Translations under genes and position numbers: made by a program | Shown here: positions 32,503 through 41,778 of the stretch, in pieces | Position numbering within the stretch: the first letter of the stretch is position 1 | Layout of the letters: every line of letters starts with the position of its first letter | Notes under the pieces: model-generated | The model's database searches: none | The model's input: only the letters and a program-made list of their open reading frames with translations | Told to the model about the DNA's origin: nothing | Assembly (NCBI GenBank): GCA_016189905.1 | Contig: JACPRP010000104.1 | Coordinates: forward strand, 1-52,356 | Origin: Chloroflexota bacterium | GTDB lineage: Bacteria > Chloroflexota > UBA6077 > FW602-bin22 > JACPRP01 | DNA: 52,356 nt | Direction of reading: 5' to 3'

Positions 32503-32617
32503 AGGCGGGGTGTCTTGTCCTAGCGCAAAACGCTAGTTCCCTCGAGAGAAGAGTAAGCACTTGAGCCATAGTCTATTGCCTGGGCGCATCAGTTTTGGCT
32601 GGTCTACCCGCAGTTCC

Positions 32618-34102
32618 TTACTTCCGCGACTTCGGGTCTCGCTGGGCAGGGACCCGGGCGACCCTGTCGGCGCCGATGTAGTCCTCCAGCGTGATCCGAT
32701 CCAGCACCGCTTCGGGCACGTTCAGCCGCTTCGGATAGCGCCGTGGTGGCGCCGGCTTGGTCGCGTCTATCCCTCCCTTGGTGCTCAGGCCCCGTTCGCC
32801 GCTCGTCGGATCCAGTTGGCAGCCATAGCTGCGCGGGAAGATCACCATATCGCGGTCCCACTGGCTGCGCGTCGCCACCGCCCACAGCACCCATCGATCG
32901 TCGTAGATATCGATGTCGTCGTCGACCACGATCACGTGCTTGACGATGTATGAACTGGCCAGCGCCGCCATAATCGCCTCGCGCGGCTGGCCATCGTGCG
33001 TCTTTTTTAGCTGGATATACGCGTGATACCTGCCGGACCCCGATACCGGCACGAAAACGCGCTGCACCTCGGGCACCACTCGCTTAACAGCCGCGTAGAT
33101 GGTCCCCTCTTCCTGGGTGCCACCGTAGTTGTTGTTTATCCCGACCAGGAACTGCTCATAGATCGCATCATTGCGGTGCGTGACCGCCGTGACGTCGAAC
33201 ACCGGACTCATTCGTTGCGGGCCAAAGTAGCGCGGATACTCCCCAAAGGGGGCCTCCAGGTCGAGCTTCCCGGGTTTCATTACCCCCTCGATCACGATCT
33301 CGGCGTCCGCCGGCACCAGAAAATCGTCGCCAAGCGTCTCCGACGGCACCAGCCGCACCGGTTGCCCGAGCACTGCGCTGGCAGCCGCGAAATGGCTTTC
33401 GGGATAGCCAAGCGTCGTCTGCGCGCCCATCAACACGCCAGGATGATGTCCGATCCAGTAGGCGACCCTCAGGTCCGTGCCCAGCTTCTGATGAGCCAGG
33501 TAGTTCATATAATTGTGCGAGTGCGGCGCCAAATAGCAGCGTATCTCCCGTGGCCCCGCGATAAACCCTCGCTGCAGCGCACAGTTGTCTATCCCCTGGT
33601 TCGGATCGTAAGTCGTCAGCATGCCCGCGGTTATGTAATGCCCCGGGTCCATCTCGTGCATCCGCATCGCCGGCAGGTCCCTAAGGTTTACCCGATCGCC
33701 AGCGAGTACGTTCTGCTTCACCGGCGCCTCGCTCCGATCCACCACCTGCGGCTTCGGCCCACCTTGCCACACCCGCTGGCGCCAGTCGATAGCCACATCC
33801 TCGAAGGTCGAGCCGATAGCGTGAGCCAGCTTACGCCGGTCGCCGGTCACGTTAAAGGCCAGCGGGAACCTGGAAACCTTGCCGTTAGCGGTGATCACCT
33901 GGTTGAAGATAACCAGTGGATACTTGCCCAGATCCTCGAAATGCTTACCGATCGCCGCGCACTCATGCTCCGCTTTGATAAGCCTGTCGACATCCAGCAC
34001 ATCGCCGGGACACGCCGCTCGATAGCTATCCAAAAACGACCGTAGATCGTATATCTGGGCCTGAGTCTTTTGAGCCACCGGCTGCGAGACATTCGTGACC
34101 AT
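32618..34102 (-). CDS. UbiD-family prenylated-FMN decarboxylase
   Basis: A 494-residue member of the UbiD family of reversible (de)carboxylases that use prenylated FMN made by a UbiX-type transferase (none in this window). Family features include NGKVSRFPLAFNVTGDRRK, LPAMRMHEMDPGHYIT, YWIGHHPGVLMGAQ and the catalytic-type EAPFGEYPRYFGP with two Glu, plus VVDDDIDIYDDRWVLWAVATR and SYGCQLDPTS. The ATG at 34102 has GGGAGGGA upstream. Length is typical. The substrate, aromatic or acrylic acid, cannot be read from sequence. It stands alone or with the downstream methyltransferase, 223 bases away. Confidence 0.93.
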   Translation of the reverse strand: MVTNVSQPVAQKTQAQIYDLRSFLDSYRAACPGDVLDVDRLIKAEHECAAIGKHFEDLGKYPLVIFNQVITANGKVSRFPLAFNVTGDRRKLAHAIGSTFEDVAIDWRQRVWQGGPKPQVVDRSEAPVKQNVLAGDRVNLRDLPAMRMHEMDPGHYITAGMLTTYDPNQGIDNCALQRGFIAGPREIRCYLAPHSHNYMNYLAHQKLGTDLRVAYWIGHHPGVLMGAQTTLGYPESHFAAASAVLGQPVRLVPSETLGDDFLVPADAEIVIEGVMKPGKLDLEAPFGEYPRYFGPQRMSPVFDVTAVTHRNDAIYEQFLVGINNNYGGTQEEGTIYAAVKRVVPEVQRVFVPVSGSGRYHAYIQLKKTHDGQPREAIMAALASSYIVKHVIVVDDDIDIYDDRWVLWAVATRSQWDRDMVIFPRSYGCQLDPTSGERGLSTKGGIDATKPAPPRRYPKRLNVPEAVLDRITLEDYIGADRVARVPAQRDPKSRK

Positions 34103-34170
34103 TGCTCCCTCCCACTTCGCGGCACCAAAGTGCTCGCGTCAATTCGCCTGGCAAAGAAATCCCTTTTCTA

Positions 34171-34452
34171 TCAACCGTTCGTCGCACCGAGAAACGCCTG
34201 GCGACGTGCCTCGCGTCCGAGCGCCTTCAGTTGTCGTTCTCGTCTGAGCGCCTCGCCACACTTCGCGCAGGGGATAGCGCCAAGCAGAACCACCGGCCGG
34301 CGGCCTCGCGTGTAGCGTGATCCTCGGCCTGAGTTGTGCTGGCGCACCCGGCGGACGACATCCGTGGTCGCGCCGATGTAGGTGGTGCCATCGGCGCACT
34401 CGAGTAAATAGACGAACCACCCGTTCACGCCTTTGTCTCCAGGAGCTTGCAT
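34171..34452 (-). CDS. GIY-YIG nuclease superfamily protein (YhbQ/UPF0213-like)
   Basis: A small protein of about 93 residues with a GIY-YIG domain: WFVYLLECADGTTYIGATTDVVRRVRQHN, with the variant YVYLLEC...YIG core and catalytic-type Arg, then RGSRYTRGRRPVVLL and a C-terminal basic helix (RRERQLKALGREARR). Members are found in many bacteria, sometimes linked to DNA repair. I place the start at the ATG at 34452, 10 residues before the domain; the frame extends to 34536, and no strong ribosome site decides. It has an unusual AKCGEALRR insertion with a cysteine pair spaced CAKC. Confidence 0.8.
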   Translation of the reverse strand: MQAPGDKGVNGWFVYLLECADGTTYIGATTDVVRRVRQHNSGRGSRYTRGRRPVVLLGAIPCAKCGEALRRERQLKALGREARRQAFLGATNG

Positions 34453-34639
34453 TCGCACAATACGGTGAGCACCAAAGCAATGAATAAACCGAAGAACGTC
34501 TGCTCGCCTCAACGCCACGTGAACATCTTCTGCCAACTACTGCTCGTCAGAGAAGCGTTCTCCGCCGCCTTTGGTGATCAGACCCGAAGTTCGACCTTCC
34601 TTGGCGAAAGATAACACACGCCTGAGCACTTGTCAATCT

Positions 34640-34675
34640 TGCTGACAGGCTTGCTGACAGGCTTGCTGACAGGCA
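34640..34675. repeat. Three perfect 12-bp tandem repeats after cysNC
   Basis: CTTGCTGACAGG occurs three times in a row (34640-34651, 34652-34663, 34664-34675), with a partial GTCAATCTTGCTG before it. The array abuts the cysNC stop codon at 34677. Its 12-base unit would add four codons per copy if read through. Confidence 0.85.
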
Positions 34676-34676
34676 A

Positions 34677-36614
34677 CTACGATTCGTACCGGCCGGACGT
34701 TTCAACTATCCCACGGCTTTCCAGCAATGCCTCGATCCTGTGAATTGCCTCATCCAGGGACAACTGGTGTGTGGCGAGGGTGAGATCCGGGCAAACTGGA
34801 GGCTCGTAAGGAGCATCGAAGCCAGTGAAGTCACGGAGCTGACCGGCGCGGGCCTTGCGGTAAAGTCCCTTGGGGTCGCGGCCCTCGCATATCTCCAAGG
34901 GGACGTCGAGGAAGATCTCGAAGAAGCGTCCTTCTGGCAGCAGGCCGCGTACCCGCTCGCGGTCCGCACGGTAGGGTGAAATGAAGGCAGCCAGCGTGAT
35001 AACTCCCGCGTCGGCGAACAGCGCCGCCACCTCACCCGCCCGGCGAATATTCTCGGCGCGATCCTCTGGCGAAAACGCCAGATCGGCGCACAGACTATTC
35101 CGCAAGTTATCACCATCCAGGATATAGGCCAGTCTGCCCTCGCCCATAAGCCGCTTCTCAACCGCTAGGGCTAGCGTGGATTTCCCGGAGCCCGAAAGCC
35201 CAGTGAACCACAAAACGGCGCCTTTCTGTCCGAGCAGCCTTTCGCGATCGACGCGAAGAACATCCCCTGATCGCTCCGCGAACTGAGCGCTCTTTAGTGG
35301 TGGCACGGTGAAGGATGAGCGAGCAGACTTGACCGCCGGATCCCGATCGATGATCATCCCTGCCGCCACGGTTCGATTTGTCATCCGATCGACCAGTATC
35401 AGAGACCCGGTTGCGCGATTCTTGGCGTAAGTATCGGTTAACAATGGACGCCGAAGCTCCATTACTGCACGACCTATGTCATTCAAATTCAAACGTTCAG
35501 ATTGCTTGCGGTGCAGGGTATTTACGTCGATGGCATAATGGACCTTCGTGAGAACAGCGGGAACCATGCGCGTTGTCTGTTTGATCAAATACCGCTTACC
35601 TGCTTCGCTGGCGTCCTCATCCATCCACACCAGCATAGTGTCGATGGTCTCGTCGAGGTTCGGCAGGTTGTTTGGGTGAACGAGCATATCGCCTCGACTC
35701 AGGTCGATGTCATCTTCGAGCGTAAGGGTAACCGCCTGTGGCGGGTAAGCTTCGTCTATTTCCCCGTCGAAAGTAACAACGGTCTTGATTCGAGTTCGCT
35801 GGCCAGATGGCAAACCAAGAACCTCGTCCCCTCTCCGAAGCACGCCTGATGCCACCGAGCCACAATAACCCCGGAAATCCTGCTGAGCCGAAAGCACATA
35901 CTGAATTGGGAAGCGAAGGTCGATGAGGTTGCGGTCGCTCGCGATATGGACAGTTTCCAGGTAGTTGAGCAAAGTGCTTCCTTGATACCACGGCATGCGC
36001 GCGCTGCGTTCCACCACATTGTCTCCACACAGGGCGCTGATGGGAATAAACGAAGTATCATGAACCTGCAGCTTGGCCGCGAACGCCGCGTACTCCACGC
36101 GGACCCGTTCGAACACGTCATGCGAGTATCCCACCAGGTCCATCTTATTCACAGCCACGACCATATGAGACACGCCAAGGAGTGAGGCGACAAAACCGTG
36201 GCGCCTGGACTGGGGCAAAGCGCCGTGCCGGGCATCCAGAAGGATCACGGCCAGGTCCGCCGTGGATGCGCCCGTGACCATATTGCGCGTGTATTGCTCG
36301 TGCCCAGGGGTATCGGCAATAATGAACTTCCGGCGAGGTGTTGTAAAGTATCGATAGGCAACGTCGATCGTGATACCTTGCTCGCGCTCTGCCTTGAGAC
36401 CATCCGTGATCAGGGAGAAATCGATCTCATCCCCGGTCATACCTTTCCGTTCGGATGCTTTGCGGATGGACGCAAGCTGATCCTCGTGCACCCCGCTCGC
36501 ATCGTGGAGCAAACGCCCAATGAGAGTAGATTTCCCGTCGTCGACGCTGCCGACTAAAGTGAAGCGGAGAAGATCATTTCTAGCATCATGGCTCAAAACA
36601 TCCCCGTTATCCAT
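34677..36614 (-). CDS. cysNC: Bifunctional sulfate adenylyltransferase subunit 1 / adenylylsulfate kinase (CysNC)
   Basis: Makes PAPS from sulfate together with CysD. Residues 1 to about 440 are the CysN GTPase: G1 GSVDDGKST (about 22-30), switch region [27 protein letters not shown] and NKMDLVGY, with EF-Tu-like beta domains following. Residues about 465-635 are APS kinase (CysC): P-loop [33 protein letters not shown] and [24 protein letters not shown]. Length 645 is normal for CysNC. The ATG overlaps the cysD stop by one base (TGATG). With a sulfotransferase gene in the same run, PAPS probably serves sulfation as well as, or instead of, assimilation. Confidence 0.96.
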   Translation of the reverse strand: MDNGDVLSHDARNDLLRFTLVGSVDDGKSTLIGRLLHDASGVHEDQLASIRKASERKGMTGDEIDFSLITDGLKAEREQGITIDVAYRYFTTPRRKFIIADTPGHEQYTRNMVTGASTADLAVILLDARHGALPQSRRHGFVASLLGVSHMVVAVNKMDLVGYSHDVFERVRVEYAAFAAKLQVHDTSFIPISALCGDNVVERSARMPWYQGSTLLNYLETVHIASDRNLIDLRFPIQYVLSAQQDFRGYCGSVASGVLRRGDEVLGLPSGQRTRIKTVVTFDGEIDEAYPPQAVTLTLEDDIDLSRGDMLVHPNNLPNLDETIDTMLVWMDEDASEAGKRYLIKQTTRMVPAVLTKVHYAIDVNTLHRKQSERLNLNDIGRAVMELRRPLLTDTYAKNRATGSLILVDRMTNRTVAAGMIIDRDPAVKSARSSFTVPPLKSAQFAERSGDVLRVDRERLLGQKGAVLWFTGLSGSGKSTLALAVEKRLMGEGRLAYILDGDNLRNSLCADLAFSPEDRAENIRRAGEVAALFADAGVITLAAFISPYRADRERVRGLLPEGRFFEIFLDVPLEICEGRDPKGLYRKARAGQLRDFTGFDAPYEPPVCPDLTLATHQLSLDEAIHRIEALLESRGIVETSGRYES

Positions 36615-37516
36615 CAGAAATAACCCTCCCGCTTCTTTTCCTCCATGGACCCCTCTGCATCGTGATCGATGACACGCGTGATCCTCTCCGAATATCGTGT
36701 CACCTTCACCTCTTCAACTATTTCTGCGACGGTCTTTGCGGATGATCGGACCGCGCCAGTGCAGGGAAAGCATCCGAGAGTGCGAAAGCGGCACAGCACG
36801 CGCCTGGGGATCTCTCCGTCCTTGAGCGGAATGGGACGGTCGGCCATAATAAGCTGACCATCACGCTCGATCACCTCTCGCTCCCTGGCGAAGTAGAGCG
36901 AGTTGATGTGTATCCGTTCCTGTTGGATGTACTGCCAGATGTCGAGCTCAGTCCAATTGGAGAGAGGGAAAACCCGAATCGATTCCCCTTTGTTGATGCG
37001 CGAATTATACAGATTCCACAATTCCGGACGCTGGTTCTTAGGATCCCACTGTCCGAAGCGGTCGCGGAAGGAGTATATACGCTCCTTGGCCCGCGATTTC
37101 TCTTCCTCACGCCGGGCGCCTCCAACGGCGGCGTCGAAGCCTCCCTCTCGCAATGCGTTCAGCAGGGCCTGCGTCTTCAAAACAGCGCAACACTTCTGTG
37201 TGCCGAGCGTAAACGGACTGACCCCTCCTTTGATCGCCTCCTCGAACGTGTACACCTCCAGCCTTGCCCCGATCTCCTTCACAAAAGAATCACGGAAGTC
37301 GTACATCTCGCTGAACTTGTACGTCGTATCGACGTGCAGCAATGGGAAGGGAATCTTCCTGGGATAGAATGCTTTTTGCGACAGGCGCACGAGGACCGAA
37401 GAATCCTTCCCCACAGAATACAAAAGAACCGGCCTTTCGAATTCCGCGGCGACCTCCCGCAAGATATATATGCTCTCTGCCTCGAGTTGCCTCAGATGGG
37501 TCCATGTATATGCCAT
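36614..37516 (-). CDS. cysD: Sulfate adenylyltransferase subunit 2 (CysD)
   Basis: The catalytic subunit that forms APS from ATP and sulfate, driven by the CysN GTPase. The 300-residue protein belongs to the PP-loop ATP pyrophosphatase/PAPS-reductase fold: [15 protein letters not shown] (PP-loop), [36 protein letters not shown] and [16 protein letters not shown], ending [16 protein letters not shown]. The start is the ATG at 37516, only 61 bases after the upstream gene's stop and with a weak ribosome site. Coupled by overlap to cysNC. Confidence 0.96.
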   Translation of the reverse strand: MAYTWTHLRQLEAESIYILREVAAEFERPVLLYSVGKDSSVLVRLSQKAFYPRKIPFPLLHVDTTYKFSEMYDFRDSFVKEIGARLEVYTFEEAIKGGVSPFTLGTQKCCAVLKTQALLNALREGGFDAAVGGARREEEKSRAKERIYSFRDRFGQWDPKNQRPELWNLYNSRINKGESIRVFPLSNWTELDIWQYIQQERIHINSLYFAREREVIERDGQLIMADRPIPLKDGEIPRRVLCRFRTLGCFPCTGAVRSSAKTVAEIVEEVKVTRYSERITRVIDHDAEGSMEEKKREGYF

Positions 37517-37577
37517 ACGATACGCTTCGGTTTACTCCTGCTCGTTGTTCCCAGCCAGCCCGTCAGACATAGATTCG

Positions 37578-38900
37578 TCAAGCCGGTACTTCGGTTCTCC
37601 GTAAGGCTCGTTTAGCCAGAGCGCCAAGGGCACGCGACACACGAACTGTCCGTGTGCGCCGTAGCGCAGTGAGGTCCCGAGAGACCAGTTGAAGCTCTTT
37701 CCGCAGATGCTCGTTTTGGTGAGCCTGTTCCCTCAGCCGCGCCTCTTGGTGACTGATCTGCGCCAGGGCGCGCTCTCTGCTTTCCTGCAGTTGCTCGATC
37801 TGGCGGGCCTTTTCGCTGATTTGCTCCAACCCACGGTCTCTATCAGCCCGCATTTCCGCCAACTGCTCCAAAGCTCGATCCCTGTCCGCCCGTATTCCCG
37901 CCAACTGCTCCAGTTCCGAGACCGCGTTGATGTATTGATCCTCAACCCTCCATACTCTCTGCACGACCGGATCGATTTCCTCTTCGTCAGCGCCCACGCA
38001 CGTGTCATTTCCCAGAAGAAGCAGGTCGTAGATTTCAGCCCCCAGAGACGTCAGCCTTCGCTTTTCCGCTTCGCGCCCCAGGCTGTCCAATCTGGTCCGA
38101 TATATCCACGAATTAAGCTCGCTCGGCGTCACGGGACCTAGCTTGTTAGTATTCCCAGTGCTCTTTGACCTGCGTCGGACTGCACTCGCGGCTATGTAGA
38201 GATACTCACCATCGTGAGCCATTCCGCGTAGATAGCCCTCCAGCTCCCCGACAATTTCATGTCCCGCTCTGTCTGAGAATCTATGGATGCGCCCACCGTT
38301 GGACTCCAGCCAGTACAGCGCCTCCCCTACCCGAATGAGGGAATGGGGATGGAACACGCCCTCGGCAATGGCCTCATTCGTCGTGATATTCACGATCTTT
38401 CCGCCACGCGCGTGCGCCCAACCGTCCTCTGGCTTTTCCCCAAACATCGAAACGAATACCTGGCCATTTAAGTGCGACACACAGTTAACGTGGGCAGCAT
38501 CGACCTGCGCGTCGCAATAGCGCCAGTATTCCACCTCTCGTGGAGCCTGTCCATCGCTCGGCATCTCTATCCACATAATCCTGTTTCCGAAAGTATCGTT
38601 CACGAGCAGACCGCCCTCAAAAGGAACCAACGAATGGGCGTCACGGGTCTCTTCAAGCCTCCAGGCGTGGCGAACACTCAGGCTCCGATCGATCTTCAAG
38701 AGCATTGACACTGCTGACGACGGAAGTTGAGCAAGACCCCAGTACGCACCTCCATACGAGGTTAGGCCGGTCACCCCAGACACTTCCGCCCCAACGTGGG
38801 AAAGATCGATCCACCTAAAGCGCTGCTGATCAAAATCATAGACACCGAGGGCCAACGTGTGAGGAAACGTGTTGCAAAAACTGACGATTAAGCTAGTCAT
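37578..38900 (-). CDS. Beta-propeller-like (DUF4915/TIGR03032-type) protein with C-terminal coiled coil
   Basis: A 440-residue protein of unassigned function. From the ATG at 38900 the first 300 residues repeat short beta blades such as LVPFEGGLLVNDTFGNRIMWIE, VNCVSHLNGQVFVSMFG and HPHSLIRVGEALYWLESNGGRIHRF, resembling the DUF4915/TIGR03032 family found near glycosyltransferases and sulfotransferases. After a linker, residues about 320-425 form a coiled coil with two copies of ADRDRALEQLAEM-like sequence and RQIEQLQESRERAL, then a basic tail. The frame is open to 39035 but overlaps the sulfotransferase. It lies between the sulfotransferase and cysD, pointing to a part in sulfated glycan assembly; this is inference. 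Confidence 0.7.
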   Translation of the reverse strand: MTSLIVSFCNTFPHTLALGVYDFDQQRFRWIDLSHVGAEVSGVTGLTSYGGAYWGLAQLPSSAVSMLLKIDRSLSVRHAWRLEETRDAHSLVPFEGGLLVNDTFGNRIMWIEMPSDGQAPREVEYWRYCDAQVDAAHVNCVSHLNGQVFVSMFGEKPEDGWAHARGGKIVNITTNEAIAEGVFHPHSLIRVGEALYWLESNGGRIHRFSDRAGHEIVGELEGYLRGMAHDGEYLYIAASAVRRRSKSTGNTNKLGPVTPSELNSWIYRTRLDSLGREAEKRRLTSLGAEIYDLLLLGNDTCVGADEEEIDPVVQRVWRVEDQYINAVSELEQLAGIRADRDRALEQLAEMRADRDRGLEQISEKARQIEQLQESRERALAQISHQEARLREQAHQNEHLRKELQLVSRDLTALRRTRTVRVSRALGALAKRALRRTEVPA

Positions 38901-38929
38901 CGACAACCCTGATACGAGATTTCTGCTGC

Positions 38930-40384
38930 CTAATTCGCATCGCGATGGCCAAAGTTGGGAGACCGCACGATTCCCAGTTTTAGACCCAGGCGCATCCATT
39001 TCCCATCCCAGAATCGCCTGGCAATCGATTCCCAAAACGTCAGCTCACTTTCGAGTGAAGTAAGGCTCTCAGCTTGCTGCTTGATAACAAGACCGTGTTG
39101 CTCAGCTAAGTTCTGCCAGTCAGACCGTTCCGAATCCAGCAGCGCCATTGCTTGCTCCAGTTCATTGATCGCCACACGCAACTCTTGGACCGTCTGCTCT
39201 TGCCCCTGCGCCAAATTACGCCAGTTGGACTGCTGGTCAGCAAACCATGCCCTGGCTTCCTCCATCTCCCTGAGGTGTTCAGCTCGCTGCGTTTCTATCG
39301 CCCTCTGGTGTTCGGCTCGCTGCGTTTCTATCGCCATCTGGTGTTCGGCTTGCTGCGCTTTTATCGCCATCTGGTGCCCAGCTTGCAGCGTGTCTATTGC
39401 CCTCTGGTGTTCAGCTTGCTGCGTGTCTATTGCCCTCTGGTGTTCGAAGTGTCGCATCTCGATCTCGTTGAAATATTCGGCCTGTCGCTTAAGAAAGCGC
39501 ACCAACGTATCAGGCTCGAGAGCGGAAGTCAGAAAAAGGAGCAGGGCACGACGACGTCCTGAATCGTCCGCCCGTGATAGGGAGGAAACGAATTCTGAAA
39601 ACGCTGACAATTCAGGTGAAGACCGCGACGTGCTATACTCCGGCTTCGAAGGCAAATCAGCTATGGAATTTAGCTGATCGTATAATTCAACTGCCTCCGG
39701 ATGGATGGTTCCTAGCGCTTTCTCGATCTCCGAAGAAAGCGAAACTCGTCTAAGCTCCTCAGGCCAGTAAAGTGATTGGAGCACCGAATTATCGAGACGC
39801 AGGCCTGAACAAAACTTCCGTTCTAGGAGTTCGGCGAACTGACCAAGACTTCTTGTGATGCCATCGATGTGACAGAGTAAGCTGGATTCTCGATGTCGCT
39901 CGCAAAACCGTTTTAACGAGCGGTTGTAGGCAACCCAGGCATCGATCCCTTCTAGACCAAAGTTTTCCACATCACCGCGCCTTATTAAGGACAAAAGAAC
40001 TTCAAGTGGATGCCTGTAGACGAAAAGAAAAAAGGCGCCAGGGAGAAGCTGACGCCAGAATTCCAGGAATAGGCAAGTTCGAGGGTCCTTCCATCCCCAC
40101 ACCGGCAGCCCTTCACGCTCCTTAATGATGGCGAGGGCTTGTTCCGATTCCGTCGGGTTCGGCTCAAAAACAAACTCTCCAGTTACCATGTAATTAAGTC
40201 CTCGACCGCGGAGTGCCTGCTCTTGGAACTGGTAGAACTCGACGTCTTCAAAGTACCCACGAGGATTTCCTTCGGCGGGAGGAAGCAGCTTCTCACCGAT
40301 CTTGATGCCGGCAGATTGCAGCAGACTTGTAGTCAGGGATGTGCCAGACCGGTGCATACCAGTGATAACAATGACTCGAGACAC
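38930..40384 (-). CDS. Sulfotransferase with C-terminal 11-residue-repeat coiled coil
   Basis: A 484-residue protein. The N-terminal part is a PAPS-dependent sulfotransferase-type fold: VIVITGMHRSGTSLTTSLL (5'-phosphosulfate loop, residues 8-16), GWKDPRTCLFLEFW, FFLFVYRHPLEVLLSLIRR (3'-phosphate region). The C-terminal part from about 295 is helical. Residues about 311-376 are six copies of an 11-residue unit of the form AEHQRAIDTQQ, encoded by 33-base tandem repeats (39271-39468); 11-residue periodicity is a hendecad coiled coil. A second coiled stretch (ELRVAINELEQAMALL) and a basic aromatic tail follow. The stop lies 29 bases before the next gene. CysDNC downstream would make its donor. 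The acceptor is unknown, probably a glycan. Confidence 0.82.
   Translation of the reverse strand: MSRVIVITGMHRSGTSLTTSLLQSAGIKIGEKLLPPAEGNPRGYFEDVEFYQFQEQALRGRGLNYMVTGEFVFEPNPTESEQALAIIKEREGLPVWGWKDPRTCLFLEFWRQLLPGAFFLFVYRHPLEVLLSLIRRGDVENFGLEGIDAWVAYNRSLKRFCERHRESSLLCHIDGITRSLGQFAELLERKFCSGLRLDNSVLQSLYWPEELRRVSLSSEIEKALGTIHPEAVELYDQLNSIADLPSKPEYSTSRSSPELSAFSEFVSSLSRADDSGRRRALLLFLTSALEPDTLVRFLKRQAEYFNEIEMRHFEHQRAIDTQQAEHQRAIDTLQAGHQMAIKAQQAEHQMAIETQRAEHQRAIETQRAEHLREMEEARAWFADQQSNWRNLAQGQEQTVQELRVAINELEQAMALLDSERSDWQNLAEQHGLVIKQQAESLTSLESELTFWESIARRFWDGKWMRLGLKLGIVRSPNFGHRDAN
39271..39468 (-). repeat. 33-bp coding tandem repeats in sulfotransferase gene
   Basis: On the plus strand the unit CTGGTGTTCGGCTCGCTGCG followed by TTTCTATCGCCAT recurs about six times with small changes. 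It encodes the 11-residue coiled-coil unit. The copies are similar enough at DNA level to suggest recent expansion and possible length variation among strains. Confidence 0.8.
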
Positions 40385-40749
40385 AGAACGCTCCTAGTGG
40401 GCTCCAAGGATAGCGGCCCGGACCATTATGGAATCACTTCAATATAGATTTCGATGACCCGCGCTCGAATATGACTTAACACCGGCATCGAAAACCCTTC
40501 CATGCTCAGCAGGCTCTCGGGCTCAAACGAGTATAATGAACCAAGCCTTCCGTGTCAATCGAACACGGCAACGAATTACAACAGTTTGTGATAGGCTCTA
40601 GAAATCTACGGGTGGCGTAGGGGCAATCCTTCGTGGTTGCCCTCGGGCAGTGGATGCACCACTTAGTCATTAGTCGTACAACGGGACGGGTGCCGATTTA
40701 CTTTGAATGCCCCAGGCACTACATACGTCGGAAGTTACGTAGATTTGGG
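40385..40749. other. Spacer between glycosyltransferase and sulfotransferase genes
   Basis: 365 bases without a supported gene. It holds repeat copy 2 (40614-40643) and GC-rich sequence near the glycosyltransferase stop. No clear promoter for the sulfotransferase was found on the minus strand; TATAAT-like words near 40530 lack a matching -35. Confidence 0.4.
40614..40643. repeat. GGCGTAGGGGC...GTGGTTGCCC repeat, copy 2
   Basis: GGCGTAGGGGCAATCC then TTCGTGGTTGCCCT repeats the sequence at 32471-32502 with three or four changes; the foldback GGGCAA.CC/GG.TTGCCC is kept. It is a dispersed palindromic element. Confidence 0.6.
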
Positions 40750-41778
40750 TCATACACCGGCCTCGGAGACAAGGACTTGTCGCAGTACTGGTGTGGTGCG
40801 CACCAATTGGTTGATCTTTGCTATCTGGGGGTCCACTAGTGGCAGGCCCATCGGCAAGAGCAGCCCATCCGTGTCTAGACGGCTATGGTAGTGCAGCACA
40901 AGCGGGGGTGCCTCCAGGGACTCATCGACAGCCGATGGTGATAGGTGCGTCGGGCAGTTAAGCTCGCTGGGGAGGTGATCGATGGTCAGGCCAAGCTCAC
41001 GACAACTCAGGGTGAAAGCGACTTGATAGGTATGAAACTCGAACGGATGGACCAACTCAGGACGGTCAAGGAGCCAGCGGTCCCATTTTGGCCAGACATC
41101 TGCCAGACGCGGCACGAGTGCCCGTGGCAAAATCATCAGCCCGCCGTTGCAGTAATCGGGAAGCGTCACGCAGCGGTCGACGGTGCCTGTCGTAGTTGTG
41201 GACGGAGGGGCAAACCCGGCAGCAGCGAATAGTCGCCTCCAATGTTCGAGCGACAAATTCGCACAGTCGACGATCTTGGCTCGAACAGTATCGCCCGCAA
41301 CCCAAGGAGCGATACTACTGCAGAAGGCCAGATCGCAGTCGCATAGCACGACGTAATCAGGTACGCGCAGCGCTTCGCTCTCAAGGAGCCTTAGCCTGTT
41401 GGCTAATGGATGGCGGGAATCAAAAGCCTTAACGTATTCCGTGCGAACGCCCAACGACTCGATCGCGCGACGGTAAGATGGGTCACAACCTTCGACCAGT
41501 TGGACAAGAATGCCACCTGGCTCTTGTCCAGCATACGATATGAGGCTTGCCGCCCAAAGTACAGCCGAGTAGGCGAAACGCGGATGGCGGTCCACGATGC
41601 AGGAGTACACGACCGAAGGGCGTTTGTCCCTCGCACCAGAGCGCATTTGCAGAGGATGCGCCAGGCCACGTAGACGATACCACAGCTTGCGGCAAATTTC
41701 GGCCCGAGCGCCCGAGGCTTTCGCCATAAGTTGGGCGGACTGCTTCTGAGCATCGGCCGAGGGTTGTAGCGCGACCAT
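40750..41778 (-). CDS. GT-A-type glycosyltransferase-like protein
   Basis: A 342-residue soluble protein. The core starts at VVYSCIVDRHPRFAYSAVLWAASL, a first strand and helix of the kind seen in nucleotide-sugar transferases, and contains VPDYVVLCDCDLAFCSSI with DCD at 147-149, a DxD metal-binding motif. A later DYCNGGLMILPR and HPFEFHTYQVAFTL (with His and Glu residues) resemble the acceptor side of GT8-like enzymes. The ATG at 41778 has GGGGAGGG upstream. It is first in a same-strand run with the sulfotransferase, propeller-like and cysD/cysNC genes, though 366 bases separate it from the next gene. It could glycosylate the molecule later sulfated. The exact family is not certain. Confidence 0.65.
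   Translation of the reverse strand: MVALQPSADAQKQSAQLMAKASGARAEICRKLWYRLRGLAHPLQMRSGARDKRPSVVYSCIVDRHPRFAYSAVLWAASLISYAGQEPGGILVQLVEGCDPSYRRAIESLGVRTEYVKAFDSRHPLANRLRLLESEALRVPDYVVLCDCDLAFCSSIAPWVAGDTVRAKIVDCANLSLEHWRRLFAAAGFAPPSTTTTGTVDRCVTLPDYCNGGLMILPRALVPRLADVWPKWDRWLLDRPELVHPFEFHTYQVAFTLSCRELGLTIDHLPSELNCPTHLSPSAVDESLEAPPLVLHYHSRLDTDGLLLPMGLPLVDPQIAKINQLVRTTPVLRQVLVSEAGV

Noticed and set aside
32396-32569. N-terminal extension of the methyltransferase frame
   Set aside because: It translates a dispersed repeat and lacks a ribosome site; family proteins begin near MDQW.
33023-34045. 340-codon plus-strand frame opposite ubiD
   Set aside because: His/Arg/Leu-rich translation opposite a complete UbiD gene; no start signal.
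34640-34675. 12-bp tandem array as a CRISPR array
   Set aside because: No spacers between units, unit far too short, and no cas genes.
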